64,000 bases of DNA. Origin: Geosiphon pyriformis. Taxonomy: Eukaryota > Glomeromycota > Glomeromycetes > Archaeosporales > Geosiphonaceae. The stretch lies in NCBI GenBank assembly GCA_016748015.1, contig JAAOMT010000678.1, positions 662,389 to 726,388 of the forward strand, given 5' to 3'. The translations under genes and the position numbers were made by a program. Under the pieces are notes generated by a model. It had not been told where the DNA came from, made no database searches, and worked only from the letters and a program-made list of their open reading frames with translations. Shown here one piece after another: positions 1 through 13,600 of this stretch; positions within the stretch are counted from its first letter, which is position 1; each line of letters opens with the position of its first letter.

Positions 1-740
1 AGTACAATCGCATCTCATATTAATCCGAAATTCCAAACCCGGATTTGCCAATCTTATTTCTGAGAATAGAGGAAGGCGGGGAACGTAGTCGTCTGTGTGC
101 GTTATTCGATAAAAATTTACATTCTTCAAACTGTTGACTGCCTTTGCAAACACTTCGCTTCCCACTCTTGGCATTTCATAAGTGAAAAAGTCTAAATTTG
201 TATCCTTTAATTTTCAGGCCTATGAAATGGCTGCTAATAATGAATAAACCTCCAGCAATGCTGTGCCCAATGAAAATTATTCTCTCTATATGTTCAGATC
301 TAGATAGATTTTTACGTAATAGATTAGGAAACTCTAACAATTTTTTTGCTGATACTTTCTTCGGCCAAGTTAAACTGTCGTTGAAAATTCTGGTCAATTA
401 ACGCTGGTTTTAGCTCGTCCGTGAATAATGGATGGCGAACAAGATTTTATCTCCTCTCTATCCAATCCGCTCGGCTAAGTTTGTTGCCCTTGAAAAACAC
501 AATTAACTCAGTTTGGTTTTTAGAATTTAACTCTGCTACTATCACGGCTACAAAATATTGAGATCGTTAAAAATGGGTTTTACTGCAAGTTGATTTATTA
601 AAAAGTAAATTAGATACCATAAATTCCTGGAGCTAATTCATCTTCATTTCCATACTTTATAGGATATGTAAGCATAAAAAGCATATTTTTTTGAATAGCT
701 TCAAACAGTATAGTATCTTTGTAAATTCTAGTTCTCTTGT
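1..740 (-). pseudogene. Class 3 lipase pseudogene, truncated by window edge
   Basis: This is a degraded copy of the lipase family that fills the window. On the minus strand I can follow the end of exon 1 (residues like NEDELAPGIYG, ending at 618), an intron (617-548), exon 2 (from 547, with FFKGNKLSRADWIER, LVRHPLF and the elbow GHSIAGG) and the catalytic Asp block (YRITHTDDYVPRLP near position 85-130). Defects seen: a run of seven A near 684-691 shifts the frame in exon 1; an in-frame TAA at 449-447 sits where paralogs encode the second residue of ER-EF-NLV; an extra T in a T-run (plus-strand 185-189) shifts the frame just before TYEMPRVG. The intron that all eight paralogs have after the nucleophile elbow is absent here, and the spacing from GHSIAG to the T-Y-E-x-P-R block (23 codons) equals that of spliced paralogs. 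Exon 4 would lie outside the window. Sequencing error could explain one defect but hardly three. Confidence 0.85.
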
Positions 741-3700
741 CTTTTGTTCTTTAAATTTAATGGCATTTTAATTTTGCCAGCTGTGTTTACCTGTTTCCGA
801 AAAGAACTTTTATCATGACACACGAGAAAATATGAGATAGGATCTTTTCAATTTAAAATTTGATACACCAGATGACAAAAAAATGACATAATAAAAGCTT
901 GATTTTTTTTTATACTTTGAGCTTTCATTATGTTATTTTTAATAAATTAAGTTTTTATTAACTAATTTTAATACATTATACCATTCTAAAACAGATAAAA
1001 ACTTCATTGATTTCTTTATTTTTATTTTTTGCTAGTATAAAACATTTGGCCAGAGTTTTTAATATAAAAAGTCCTAGATTTTTGTGAAAAGAGTGGCCTA
1101 AGTTTTCTTTTTATACAGACTTATAAAAACAATTCTTAAAAAACAACAAGAATGAATTTGTCACAAGAGTAAATAAAGTGCTCAATTTGGTTTTTGGCAA
1201 ACTTTTTGTCAAGAAATTTTTAATAAGCAATAAAATAGCTTTAGTTTTAGAGTTTAATTATGTTTGAATTTACCAAAAAAGCAAGCTTATCTTGATACAA
1301 CATCTTAGAACCACATTTTTTTATGGATTTTATTTTTATATGTCTAATAAAAATACTATTATCTTAAAAAAATACTTTTATTTATTATTATTGCTTATCT
1401 TTATGCAATCAAATTTGTAATTATTTTTGACACATATAAAACCAATCAAAATTTTCCAAAACATAAACAAAAAACATTATATAATTATGCTTTTAAGACA
1501 TCAAGATTTGATATTATTAATAAAAGTATAATATGTACTTGGATCAATTAAAAATTAAATTAAGCAAATATTTATAAAACGTAATGTTTACTTTATCAAT
1601 AATCTTTTTAGCTATAATTTAAAAGTTTAAAAACAGATTCTATACAAAAAGCATTTGTAAATTAATAAAAATATTTTAAAAAATGTGTTAAAATTATTAT
1701 TTTTAGATGGCTTGCTTATTTTTTTTTCTATTCATAAGAAAAACTGTTTCCAAAACAATTATAAAAAAAAGTAAAAGAGAATTTTATGCAAAAACAACAA
1801 AAGCAATTTAAGAGAAAATCTTAGTCAAACCACTTTATTTTCAAAAAACTTAGAAAAATAATAGATATAGACAATATAAGTACATTTAATTTGTTTTACA
1901 GTCTTTAAAGAATAAAAAATTTCAACAGTTTAAATATAGAAGAAAATGATAAAAATATGTATAATAATTATTTTAATAAATTTCAATCATTATTTCTAAT
2001 TTTAAGTATTTTAACTTTTTTACCGAATTTTATTTCTAGAATTTTAATTAAACAAGATACTGATAAAGATATTGGTAATTATTACTATATTATTACAGCT
2101 ATTTTAAGCAAATTTTTAAAAAAAAAACATATTTTGACCAATATAAAACAATAATTAGTTTTTAAGCAAAAAGTTAAAAATCATGTATTGAAAGCTTTGT
2201 GTAATATTATTTAAGAGACCATAAACATAATAAAATTTATGTTGCTTTAAAAGTATTATTTGTTTTATTATGATATTAACTTTTACTAAAGATTATATTA
2301 TTTTAAAAAAAAGTTTCTTATAAATAATTTACATATTAGATGTTTTAATCTAAAAAGTTTTTTTTAAAACTATAATTTTAGAAAACACAACTTTTTTAAA
2401 AAAATAGTTTCAATTCTAAAAAATGTATTAGTTTTAATTAAAACTGAATTTTATTTTATGTTTACTTTAGAAACTTATTTTATAATTACATTAAAACAAT
2501 AATACAAAAAAGTCCAAATTTTTTGTGCAGATTAAAAAGAAAATTTATTCAAAAAATAGTGCTTTTAAAAATTTTTGGTTAATCGAATAATGATATAATT
2601 TATTAAGCTTTATTGAAAAAGACATATATATATGTTAAAAACATTAAAAAGAGTAAAAGTTATAATCAAAGTTTGCATAGTGTTATTTAAATTCTTCTTT
2701 AAATTCATTTTGTACCATCCAAAATAACACAATATCAAGAAACTTAATTGTAAAAAGCCAAAAAAACCAGATGAAAAAAGAACACCAAAGTTTAAACCAA
2801 TATTTTAAAAATTCAAAACAAAAAATATCATGTCTTATAAATAAATTTGAAATGATTATTGTTAATAACCAACTCACTATTTGTGGTGCAAAAAATTAAA
2901 AAAAAGTTGCAACTATTATTGTTAACATATATGAAAAACATATGACATAAAAATAAAAAGAATAAATGAAATATTACTGTTAATATAATATATTTGAATA
3001 TTAAAAATACAAAAAAAAAGAAAAATTAAGATTAAAAATCATTTAAGCTTTTTGTTTATTATAAAAATGCTAATTAGGTTAAGAAAAATTAAAAAAGTTA
3101 GTATAAACAATAATATTTAATGTTACATATATAAAAATAATTTTTATAGAAAAAAATCAATACTATTACTACTATTGCTAACTTTTTTTTACTTGTTTAA
3201 AAATTGTCAATAATCTTACAAAAACACAATTACTTGTTATATTTACTATTGCTAATACATATTAAATATTTTATAGACAATGCAATATTTTAATTGATAA
3301 TAAAAACTGAATTACCAATTTTCGCCAAGCAAAAAAAAACCAAACCTGTTACTTTAAATGCATTTTTCAACATTAATTGAATAGAATTGCTTATGAACTT
3401 ATATAAAAATTAATATTTATTAACAAATAAAATATATGTTTATTTAAGAAAACAAAACTTAAAAACCATTTATCAAGTCAAATTATAAAGCAAAAAAAAA
3501 CAAAATTAATATTATTAAGCTGATACTAATAAAGATAATTTTAGATAATTCATTAAACATAAAAGTACAAACTAAAATTTACATATTACAAATTAAAAAC
3601 TTGACTAGTATATTAAGATCTTTGCCATTAAAAAATTTTACAATTGGAATTAAAACAGATTAATAATGGTAAGAAGATTAAGAAATTATAGTAAAAATTC

Positions 3701-6700
3701 AGGTTTTGACAATTATTAAAAGCTAAAAAATGTAAAACAAGAAATATTAACAAAGTAACTTAAAGTTATTAAAATAAAAAACACTCACAAGTACCAAAAG
3801 TTTGCTGTATACACAAAACAAAATCTTATAATTAACAAAAACTACAGTATTATTAAAATCTCTCTGAATACAAGCCCGCCAAATAAAACTATAAAAAAGA
3901 ATTATATAAAAAAAAATAAAATTGAGCAGTTTTGTTGTCTTTTCAATTACTTTGCTTAACTGTTTAATTTTTTGTCTAAATTCAAAATATATAAATCTAG
4001 TTTTAGTCATCACAAAGTCTTTCTCTTTATTTTAAAAAAACATTTTTTTAGAATAAATTTAAGTACTATTGTAACTTCTATTGCAGTGTCAAAAACACTC
4101 AAATTTATTTTTGCTAATACCAACTGCTTCTAAGTTCTTGCAAACAGCTCTAATAATGATGCATCATATGCATTTAATGTTAAATTTTTTTTCTAAGTCC
4201 TACAAAATTACCATAGGGCTTATTAACAATATTACTTTTTTGAAAAAGCACTAAAAAAGACAGCAAAGAAGACACAAATACAGTATAGACAAAAAAATAC
4301 AGTAAAAAAACTAGTTAAGAAGAAACAAGAATAGAGGATTCAAATGAAGAGTGCATATGGTAAATTGCTGTTCAGAAAAAGACACATTCATTTTTATGCT
4401 TAGTTTTCTTCCAATACACCAAAATCTGTATTAATCTACTGCATTGACAATTAACAAGAAATTATCACCTGTATTAAAAAATTTGATCACAACACAAAAG
4501 CTATGAAAACGTAACAATTTTAAATGAATTCAATACTTCTAAGACTTGTTCATGCTGTTTTTTTACACTTATTTTTTTATCAAGCTACAGAATTATTAGT
4601 AGAAAGAAATGGATTGTTTATCTGCATGATGTAATAGAATGTGTTTATTTTCAGTGCCCAGCAAGGAGAATAAAGTACAAAACATAGGAAAAAAATGTTA
4701 ATATGATGGCAAATATTGCTCTTTTTGGAGCCTTTATCATCCTTTTGTCTGACCACCAACCACTTTCTTCTTTTCATTGCAATGTCAATCACACAAAGTA
4801 CAATCTTGCAAATAAACTCTTTTTAGTTATAACACCAGAATTGGTTCCCCGCAACTCCATTTGAGATGAATCGATATGCTAATCTATATAAAATGTTTTG
4901 AAAAATGAAAGAAATTTTAAGGGTGTAGTTTTCACTTTCAAGATTCTTTTTCATCAAAAATCTTTTTTCCGAAATGTTTAATGCATCAAATCAAGTCACT
5001 AAAGTAGAAATATAAAAAAATTTAGTTTGGCTCGATAAGCGACAGTAAGTTGAAGTAAGATGAAAAAGATAGCATAGTGCCTTCAAGAGGGTAATTTTAG
5101 CAAGAATATTTAAGCAACTCGTTTTTGTAATTTTATGTCATCCTATAAATTTTCTCTTTAACTAATATGATAAAAATAGAAACTCGATCATTCAAAAAAT
5201 TCTATTTTGGACTATTTATCTACTATAGTAATAAACTTACTATTAAACAGACTTACCCTGTAAATTCTTTGAGATAAAATTTACTTTGTTGTAGAATATG
5301 ACAAATTCACAAGAAATATTTGTTTTGTATTTATCTCCCGGCTTAAACTTAAATCATCCTTATTTTTCTTTGACTGGTTCAACAATGCCAAATATACTAG
5401 AAAAAATTTCATTGGCTACAGTTATAGCAGGAGGAATAGATTAATAAATATATTTGGCGGTTGGATTTTCAGGATCGATTTTGATAATTGATTCAATATT
5501 TTGTTAATCAAAATTGAGTTTGTGAGCCACAATCAAATCAAGACTAAACCATTGAACTCCTAACTGATGATAACAAACCAGTATTTTTGTAATAGGCTCG
5601 ATTATAATTAAATAAGAGAAAAAATTTCTTTTTGAGAGAGGGGGATTAAATTGCTCTTTTAAAAATATCAAAATTTATTCTTGATGGTGATTAGATTGGT
5701 TTTCTTTTGGATACATCATTTGCTCCAATATTTGCATAAAAGTTAGAATGAAAATTTTTTTCTCATTCGAGCATTTAGAGGTTTTTAAAGATAGAATTAT
5801 TTCTCACAAATTAGTTGAGCTAAATACTTTTCTTGTTATTTTTGATACAATCAAGTTTATATTTCTGGTAATTATTGGTCACATTGGAACAATATATTAA
5901 TCGAATAAAAAAATTTCATTATTATCTTATGTGGCAGCAATTTAGCCTTTACAGGCTTATCTAGTTATTTCGATATATATTTATTCTAAACGTAATATTT
6001 TCTGATACTCGGGGGTACTAAAATAACCAATAAGCTTTATATAATAGAAATTTTAAATGAGACATCAGGGGATGTATTTGTTAGAAAATATTTATCATTT
6101 TTAAACGTTAATTATATACCCCAATGTTTTTATATTTTTTTAGGACAAAGTAGAAAACGGTTTTATTTAATTAAAAAATCAAAAAATAAAATAAAGTGAT
6201 TTTTAGATTAGTCTTGGGAGAAAATAATTTTCTCGGCTCGGTTTAAAATCATTTAAAAATTCTTCGTTTCTTGATATGAATTTATGTTCAGATATAAATT
6301 CTAATGAGGTCATCAGTTCGATTTTTTTACTTGCAATTTATTTAATTTCTCGGCTTTTGAAAAAGAAAATTCCTTAAAAAAGGTTGATTACCCATGAGAA
6401 TTTCTTTAGAGACAAGCCTTGTAAAAAAAATTCCCAATAAAGCCTTCGTGGTAAAAAAAAATTTCTAATTTGTTTGTTAATGAATTCGCAGGTAAAACAA
6501 TAGGTCTGCCTATTTCCAGTCTCGTCACAATGAGAAAAACAAAAAAACATCATGTGATGTTAAATAAATAAAATTCTTGGAGCAACATTATTTAGAAAAT
6601 ATATCCAGATACACGACCTCCTAAACATCAATATTTATCCAAGACTTCAGAATCTTGTTTGCTTGTTTGTCAAGATTACAACGAAAGTTAGAGGAACCAA

Positions 6701-6862
6701 TTTCATTTTCGATTTTCGCAACGTTTATGGATCATCTCATGAATAAAGATCATGAATCAAAAAAATTCTCCTTTCCATCTGTGATTTCTTTGATTTTAAA
6801 CTTTCAAAAATAATAAATTTGATTCTAAAGACTAAATATTCAACATTTTGAAGAAATTCACA
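741..6862. other. Gene-poor, very AT-rich intergenic DNA
   Basis: No gene is supported here. Roughly 760-4570 is extremely AT-rich with A/T homopolymer runs and only short chance reading frames of Phe/Ile/Lys/Asn-rich composition. From about 4570 to 6860 the composition is more ordinary for this genome but the frames are broken. One stretch (about 5285-5480, minus strand) reads as coding-like residues interrupted by stops and may be a decayed gene that I cannot identify. The last part is the presumed promoter of the lipase starting at 6863. Confidence 0.6.
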
Positions 6863-8325
6863 ATGAAAGAATTGGTAGAAAACTGGTCATATTTGAAAGA
6901 ACGTCCTGAAAAAACTTTCATTAAATTTCGATTCTTGTTATTATCTCTTTGCGTCATATCAATGTTATTTTGCACATTAATGATAAAAACCTTTTTATCA
7001 CAAAACCACAAAAATAATCTACGAACACTGTACATCTCAGTCTCTAAAAGAAGTCTTTTTTATCATAAGGACTTGGAGACTTCTCTTAATAAAAAAATTG
7101 AAAATCTTGCTAAAATTAAAAATTCACCAGCACAATTTAAAGATTCAACCCTAGTTGGTTCTTTGCCGAAAAATAAATATACTGGGCATTCTAGTCAGAA
7201 ATTACTTATGACTGATGATTTATTTCTTAAAAGACTCGATACAGCTGCGTATTATGCGAGCTTAGCTTATTGCCTTACTGATAGTGAAGATGATAGGGTT
7301 TCAGAGACAATTTATGGTGAGCTCAATGAATATAAAAGGCTTGTATCAATCGTTTTGTAATTTAATGTTCTGTTCCTAAACTCATCGAATTGAATTTTAA
7401 TTTTAGCAAAAGCTCAAATAATAAAAAATGATTTTAAAGAGCATGATATTGTAATGTACATTCACGGAGTTGGCTACAATGATGCCAAAGCATGGAAAGA
7501 CCGAGAATTTAAGTTGATAAAACATCCAAAATTGGACATGAAGATTGATGCCATCTTTTGGGAGCAATGGTCTTTAGCGCATGAAGCGATAGACTCGAAA
7601 ATCATCAGGGCAATAATCGAGTTTTCGAGAGTTTCAAGATCAATAAAAGGGTTCAGTTTAGTGGGACATGGTCTAGGTGCCGGTAAGACTCCTTTGTGTG
7701 TATATTTAACAGGGGAAATTTGGGTTTTTTAAGTATTAAGCTTGTTCTAAAATGTTATTATAAACTTTTTTTGTATAGTTCATGCATTACTAACTGCGTT
7801 AAGTTGGAGTCAATCATCATTTGCAGTAAGATATGCTATTCAAGTCTATTTGTTTGGAATACCTCGTATTGGGGATCAGAAGTTTGCTTCAGCCATCAAT
7901 TCTTTGACAGCAAAAAACATCCAAGTTCAACGTATCAATTATCTGGACGACTATGTTCCACGAATTCCATTGAAACTTTCAAACCCTCCCCTAGTTCATC
8001 CTACAAAAGAATTTTGGATTTCCTCCGACTGTGCTTGTAATGGAAAACCAGAGGTTTACTGGTGTTTTGGTACAATATGGCCTGATGGATATATTGGTGA
8101 AAGTCAGGTATTTTAAATGAAAACTTGAAAATTACACACATTTTAACTTTGATTTGAAACATCTTGGACTCACATTAATTCATCTTGAAAATTTCATTCT
8201 AAAAGGAATGCATAAATAGTCAAACTTCTTTAATGAGTACGGCTCATAATGGACCTTATTTTGGAAATTTCATGAATGATTGCTCGGCAGCTTTGAACCG
8301 TATGAACACATTCATGCAGAATTAA
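6863..8325 (+). CDS. Class 3 lipase-like protein with Ser-to-Gly nucleophile (pseudo-lipase)
   Basis: Four exons: 6863-7316, 7407-7682, 7779-8107, 8206-8325, giving 392 aa. The ATG at 6863 is the first in frame; reading upstream from it finds only a TTG. Residues about 24-44 form a hydrophobic segment after a basic stretch, consistent with a signal anchor (type II membrane) or uncleaved signal. A variable Lys/Ser-rich stalk follows, then the family block YYASLAYCL before intron 1. Exon 2 has YIHGVGYNDAKAWKDREF and ends with the elbow GHGLGAG. The serine of the G-x-S-x-G lipase motif is glycine here (codon GGT, one transition from AGT). Exon 3 keeps the Asp region (LDDYVPRIP) and exon 4 the His region (AHNGPYFG), followed by the late Cys. 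Intron phases are 1, 1, 0 as in all paralogs. It belongs to the Lipase_3 (alpha/beta hydrolase) family. Hydrolysis by the normal mechanism is not expected. It may be a binding or regulatory paralog, or a decaying copy with an intact frame. Confidence 0.9.
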
Positions 8326-9329
8326 ACTTTGAGCCGAAATTTTCGAAATCATCTTAACATAAGAAACTCATTCTCAGCTATCATTTCATCACAGCGTTTT
8401 CCCAAAAATAGTATAAGATCTAATTAGAAAAACACAATTTCAAAAATATCCGGCTTAAAAAGTAAAATTATATTCTTCGAGATCATATATTCATAATTCG
8501 TTGTAAAATCCTTAGGTTCAGGAAAATATTAAGAATTACCAGTCAATTTCTAATCATGTGATGAAATAATCGCCCCCAGAAGTCATTTTTTTAAAATTTT
8601 TATCGGGGGTCACACAACCAAATCTCGATATACACAAAGAGTAAACATCTCCTGATCATGAACAAAAATGTTTACCTAAATAATCAGGAAACGATTCGAT
8701 GGGAATAGTTGTGTTTATTTTTAAATCTTCAAATAAAGAAATAGTTTCATGTTTTGAAAATCTAATAATAAGAAATATTACATATGAGCGTGTTCTAGAT
8801 CTTATACCAACAAGGCCTACAATTAAACCAGAATTCCAAAATCTCAAATTCATAAAAAATATATAACTTATTTATGAATTTAATAATAGGAGGAAGCTCT
8901 AAAAAACCTTCTAATAATGAAATTGACTAATCTACTTAATAAGTCCCAACCTTTAAGTTCTGGTCCTGAAATTGTTCATTAATTCCAATAACGATTATTC
9001 AACATCTCTGATTGTGAAAATTATTCGCGGTAGCCAATATTAAAAGTGGAAAAAATTCTTGGGAAAGATTGTTTCTGGCTGGATCTTTTGGTATAGATTA
9101 TACTTTTAACAGAAACTTTTAAATAAATTAGATTATAATGTAATTTTTGTCAAAGAAAAGACGAAATTCCGGACATTAATATTATGGGTCTAATTTCATA
9201 CGGAAAAATATATATTGGATTTTAAAAAAATTGATGAAGATATGGGTTTCCCCATAGTCAGATCTACAATTTATGTACAAAAATAAATATTTAATACATG
9301 AACAAATGAATCGTGAGAATGAGTTATGT
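8326..9329. other. Intergenic region between convergent lipase genes
   Basis: This lies between the 3' ends of two convergently transcribed lipase genes. A 65-codon minus-strand frame at 8656-8853 has mixed, coding-like composition and a possible splice donor (GTAAAC) near 8677. It matches nothing I recognise and has no clear partner exons. I annotate no gene. Confidence 0.5.
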
Positions 9330-10616
9330 TTAAAGATTCTGGCAAGTGCCCATGATATAACCAAAATAAGGTCCATTGTGAGCCAACTTCCCCAATTGTT
9401 GATCAGAGTTTCCGTTAATGCAAAACTATTTCAAATTGAAAATAACAAGTTTTAACTTCAAAAAATTTGTTTATGAGCAAAATTTTGAAATTACCTGATT
9501 CTCTTCAATTATACCAGCCTTGTAATTAAGACTCCGTCCTTGGCAAAAATAAATCTCCGTCTCTTTTGGACATTCACATTCTGACTTTATCCAAATCTCA
9601 TGTTCGTGATGCATCAGTAAGTGAGGCTTTTGAATCGGTAATCGGGGAACATAATCGTCTGTATGTGTCACTCGAATCAATGCAAGATCATTTAACAGGA
9701 TCATTTGATTTAGAATTTTTGCTAATTCTATATTTCCCATTCTTGGTTGACCAAAAGTGATGACAAAAATGGGTGGTAAATTTTGGGTCCTCTCAGAAAT
9801 CCAGCTAATTGCCGTCAAGACTGCGTAGACTTTTGCGAATTGAAGAAAGATTGCATGAAACTTGGAAAACTATGTAAAAGTTTTTAAAAGAAAACCCTCT
9901 TCACTTACCGCCTCCCACACTATGGCCGATTACATTTATATTTTGGATCAGATCACCTTTAGTGACCTCCCGAGATAATACTTGATCAAGCCTTTGTCGT
10001 ATATTATCCTTGGCTAGGATAAACTGGGTTTGAAAAACTGTGTCAATCAGGGCATTTTCGAAGGTGGAATGGTTAACCAGATGAAATGGGCGTTTAATCC
10101 ATTCTTCTTGGCTATAGTCCAATCCACTGATATATAAATTGATATAAACTAGTTGTTCACTTAGACGAACAAGTTCTGCTTTCGCTAAAATTAAAAATTA
10201 TTAAGCAAATCATTTCCCCTGAATCTAGTAAACTATAAATCTTTTTAAAGAATTAAATTTATTTTTAAAGTTTTACCACGAATGCCGGGTGCAACCTCAT
10301 CTTCATTTTCATCAAGGCAATAAGCAAAACTCGCTAATCGTGCTGCATTTTCGAGATGAGAAAAAAGTTCTGATTCATTCGAAATACGTATTCTCTGCTG
10401 GTTACCCTCTTCTGAAGGCTCGTTCGCACTCTGAAGAAAACTATTTCATGTTTCATGTGAGTGAAAGAATTTTTAGAATGCTTTCATAAAAATTAATTCA
10501 TTTTACCTTTTCGGAATGTTCCTCTTTATTTTGACCCCAATTGAAATATCGAAAAGATTTAAGAGGTAAAGTGAAACAAAAATACAAATTTTTACTCCTT
10601 TTGTCTTTAATATCAT
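9330..10616 (-). CDS. Class 3 lipase, N-terminally anchored, five exons
   Basis: Exons on the minus strand: 10616-10507, 10440-10277, 10184-9909, 9829-9495, 9425-9330, giving 326 aa. The ATG at 10616-10614 begins a short protein start (MILKTKGVKICIFVSLYLL) with a hydrophobic segment at residues about 8-26, a signal peptide or anchor. An extra intron (10506-10441, phase 2) splits what is one exon in the other family members. It is needed to join the hydrophobic start to the conserved ARLASFAYCLDENEDE block. Exon 3 ends in the intact nucleophile elbow GHSVGGG (Ser codon AGT). Exon 4 holds FGQPRMG and HTDDYVPRLP (Asp), and exon 5 holds AHNGPYFGYIMGTC (His and the late Cys). The full Ser-Asp-His set predicts an active triacylglycerol lipase or esterase on the outer side of the membrane or in the secretory path. 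The stalk is the shortest of the family members here. It is convergent with the gene at 6863-8325. Confidence 0.88.
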
Positions 10617-13600
10617 TCGAAAAATATGAGAAAGCCTTGATGTCAACGTCAAGAAAATGAGAGTATTTTTATTAGAGTTATTTTCAACTTAAAAAAAAAT
10701 TAAAATTTCTATTATTTGAGATTGCCCTAAAAATTTATTTTTGCCTTTTTGTTAAAATTTTTAATCCTCATTCCACACTTTCTAAGCGCGTTGGTTTTTC
10801 AATTTCAAAAATAATATATCGTCTCTAATCAAAGCAAACATTTTTGTAGTCAAGCACTAATTTTGTCATAAGATTTGTCCGAACCAAACAGCATGTCCTT
10901 AAGGTAAGTATAATTTGGAAGGATGTTCTCTTTTGGGAATTATGAAATGCTTTATTCGGTTGATTTTGGTCTTTTGAAAATTTTGAATCGAGCTCTAGTA
11001 AATTATTTTCTTGATTATTTATCAAGCTTGGAACTTAATAGGTTTGTTTCCATCGATCTATAAAGATAGAGAGAAATTAACTTTGGAACAAACACCGCAG
11101 AAAAGAAAGTTTTGACGATTAATATATGACTTATATTTCAAACCAAAAAATCTAGCGTCCATATTTAGTGCTACATAGCGAAGGTTATTAAATCTAGTTA
11201 ATTTTAAGTAACCTTTAGATTCATGTTTTCTTTGTTTGATAAACAAGATTGTGAGAGCCCTCTCCTAGCCAAACATCCTTAGTTGTCCAATGAAAATTTA
11301 CAGTGAATCATTATATGCAATATAAAGTTCCCACTTCTAGTCACGTACTGTAATTCTGAAATTTTATTCATCGATTAACGATGGGGATTTTTTATATTTT
11401 CCAATGATGGATATCAGGAAAAATTGTCCAGTTTGGTTGAAAGAACTCTGTAAAAAAAATTTGTTGGACTTTAGCTTGCAAAGAAATACCTTAAAAGATG
11501 TATGAACAAAATCACCCTTTGGCAAAGAATGATTTGCTTTTGCAGATTCGCATATTGAATTGGGCCCGATTATGTCTACAAAATCTGATATCTGATAGAC
11601 AATCTGGCTTCGTCTTGATCATGACTCTTGTAAATGTTCATATTATTGAAACCTGAAAGGTTGACAATTTTAAAATTAGGCTCTTTGGGTTTTTTGACAA
11701 TTAAAAAGATATTATGAAAACCCCTGAAGAAAAATTTTTAAAATAACGTGGATTAATTGCATTCGGGATTAGTGCGTAGGTTTACATATATGATTTGCTT
11801 TCTCGATATCTCGATATTACAAAAGGAGAAACCATATCCTTATAATCGTACTAATAGACTAACTCCTTTTATAGCGAGTCGAACTTTATTCTGTCATATA
11901 ATAAACCTACTCATTATTTATAATTTGTTGTGATGCCAGGTAAAATGGTATGTTAAAAGAGCCTACTTTCGGATTGTTAGAATTTCAACAATTTAAATTT
12001 TTTTCTGAGCTGAAAAATAGAGTGACGATATCTTTTCTCCATTTAAAGCTCTTTATTGATAGGAGTCAATGAATTTTGCAAAGTCATATCAAAGATATTT
12101 CTTACTTAAAAAGATTTCAAGATGTAGAATGAAATTTTTCCATCTTTTTTTTTTCAAATAAAAAACTTATCATATAAAAGAAGAAAATTTAAGCGAAATA
12201 TAAGAGCTCCAATATTCATTGGCAAAGGTTAATATGACCCTTTAGAATATTTTTCTTAGAAGCTTTAAAAAATAAAAAATTGATTGATCCCAAAAAGTAT
12301 ATCTGGTGTTAGAACTTTAGAATGTTTTAAAGATAAAAAAAGGAGTTGAAAGAACATTCAGAAAATTAGCTAAACTTTGAAAGCATTATTAATTAATCCT
12401 AATGATAAATGGAATATTTTCATGTGAAACAAAAGTTAATTCATCTCAAAAGTTTATTTAAACCATAGTATATTAGGATAATTCCTGAGAAAGATATCTT
12501 ACATCTTTAAATTTCAGAATTACAGTCTTTATTGTACTTTTCTCATTTACATATTTTCTTCTAATAACCAAAGTATAATGCAACAGTTTTTCTGTAATTA
12601 ATAAATCATAAGACCTGGTGCACCAACGTGATATGCTCGTTTATATTATAGCTTCTAACGATTAAAATAGCGTTAAAAATTTGGAAATCTTTTTTTTTAA
12701 ATAATTACTCCCTATTTGGCTTTACTTTATCTCATCTTGATAGTACTGCACCCGATTTGAAACCTCAAAACTTTAATCTCTGTTGATTCATTGTGATAGA
12801 CATTATGTTTTTGTTTAAATTTGTGATATTAAAAGGTAATTAAATAGACTCTGCTCTAAAAGCATAGATAAAGAAATATAAAGATGTCTGCAAGAAACTT
12901 TTCCTGCAGAAGTTCATTATCACTATGGGTCATAATACTAAAGCGTTTTAAAAAAAAGATATTTGCGAAATTGATCAGCCCAAATACAATTTTTTTAATG
13001 CCTTGCGAATTTTTCAAAAGGATTATACTTTCACGCTCTCGCTTCTATTAAATGTTCAATGAAACAAATATATTAAAACCATTCCTTGAATGAAAATTTA
13101 GGTTATATATTTGTTTTCTACAATAGTTTTTCGAGATCATGATAAATTTGATATTTCTATAACGGGAGCAAGCTCATACAATATCTCTTTTATCATTGAA
13201 TGTAAATATTAAAGGAAAAATTTTGCTCGAGACCCATTTCTATTTTGATTATAATCTGCTTTTCACCCTCTTTCTTTTGAAGATGAAATGATTTCCTTAA
13301 AGGAAAAGATATCTAAATTGTTTTTTAATTAATCTATGGGCATTAGATGATGAACTTTCCTTTTAAATAAAAGAAAGGGCGGAAAATATGATATTTTCAA
13401 TGTGAGGAACGCCAAACTCGCTTTTCGACACAATAAAGTGCATCGTTTTATTCACAGTTAATTTTAGTTAGTCTAAACAGTTTTGAAACCACAAACAGTA
13501 TCCTATTCGATGTAAACGTTTTAGGAAAGTCAGCAACTTCCATTGTATTTTTAACCTCCGGGTAATGTGCTGATATTTAGATCGAGGACACGTCAAAAAT

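Noticed and set aside
7696-8040. 114-codon plus-strand frame overlapping lipase exon 3
   Set aside because: It runs in another frame across the intron and exon 3. The spliced lipase frame has the family motifs.
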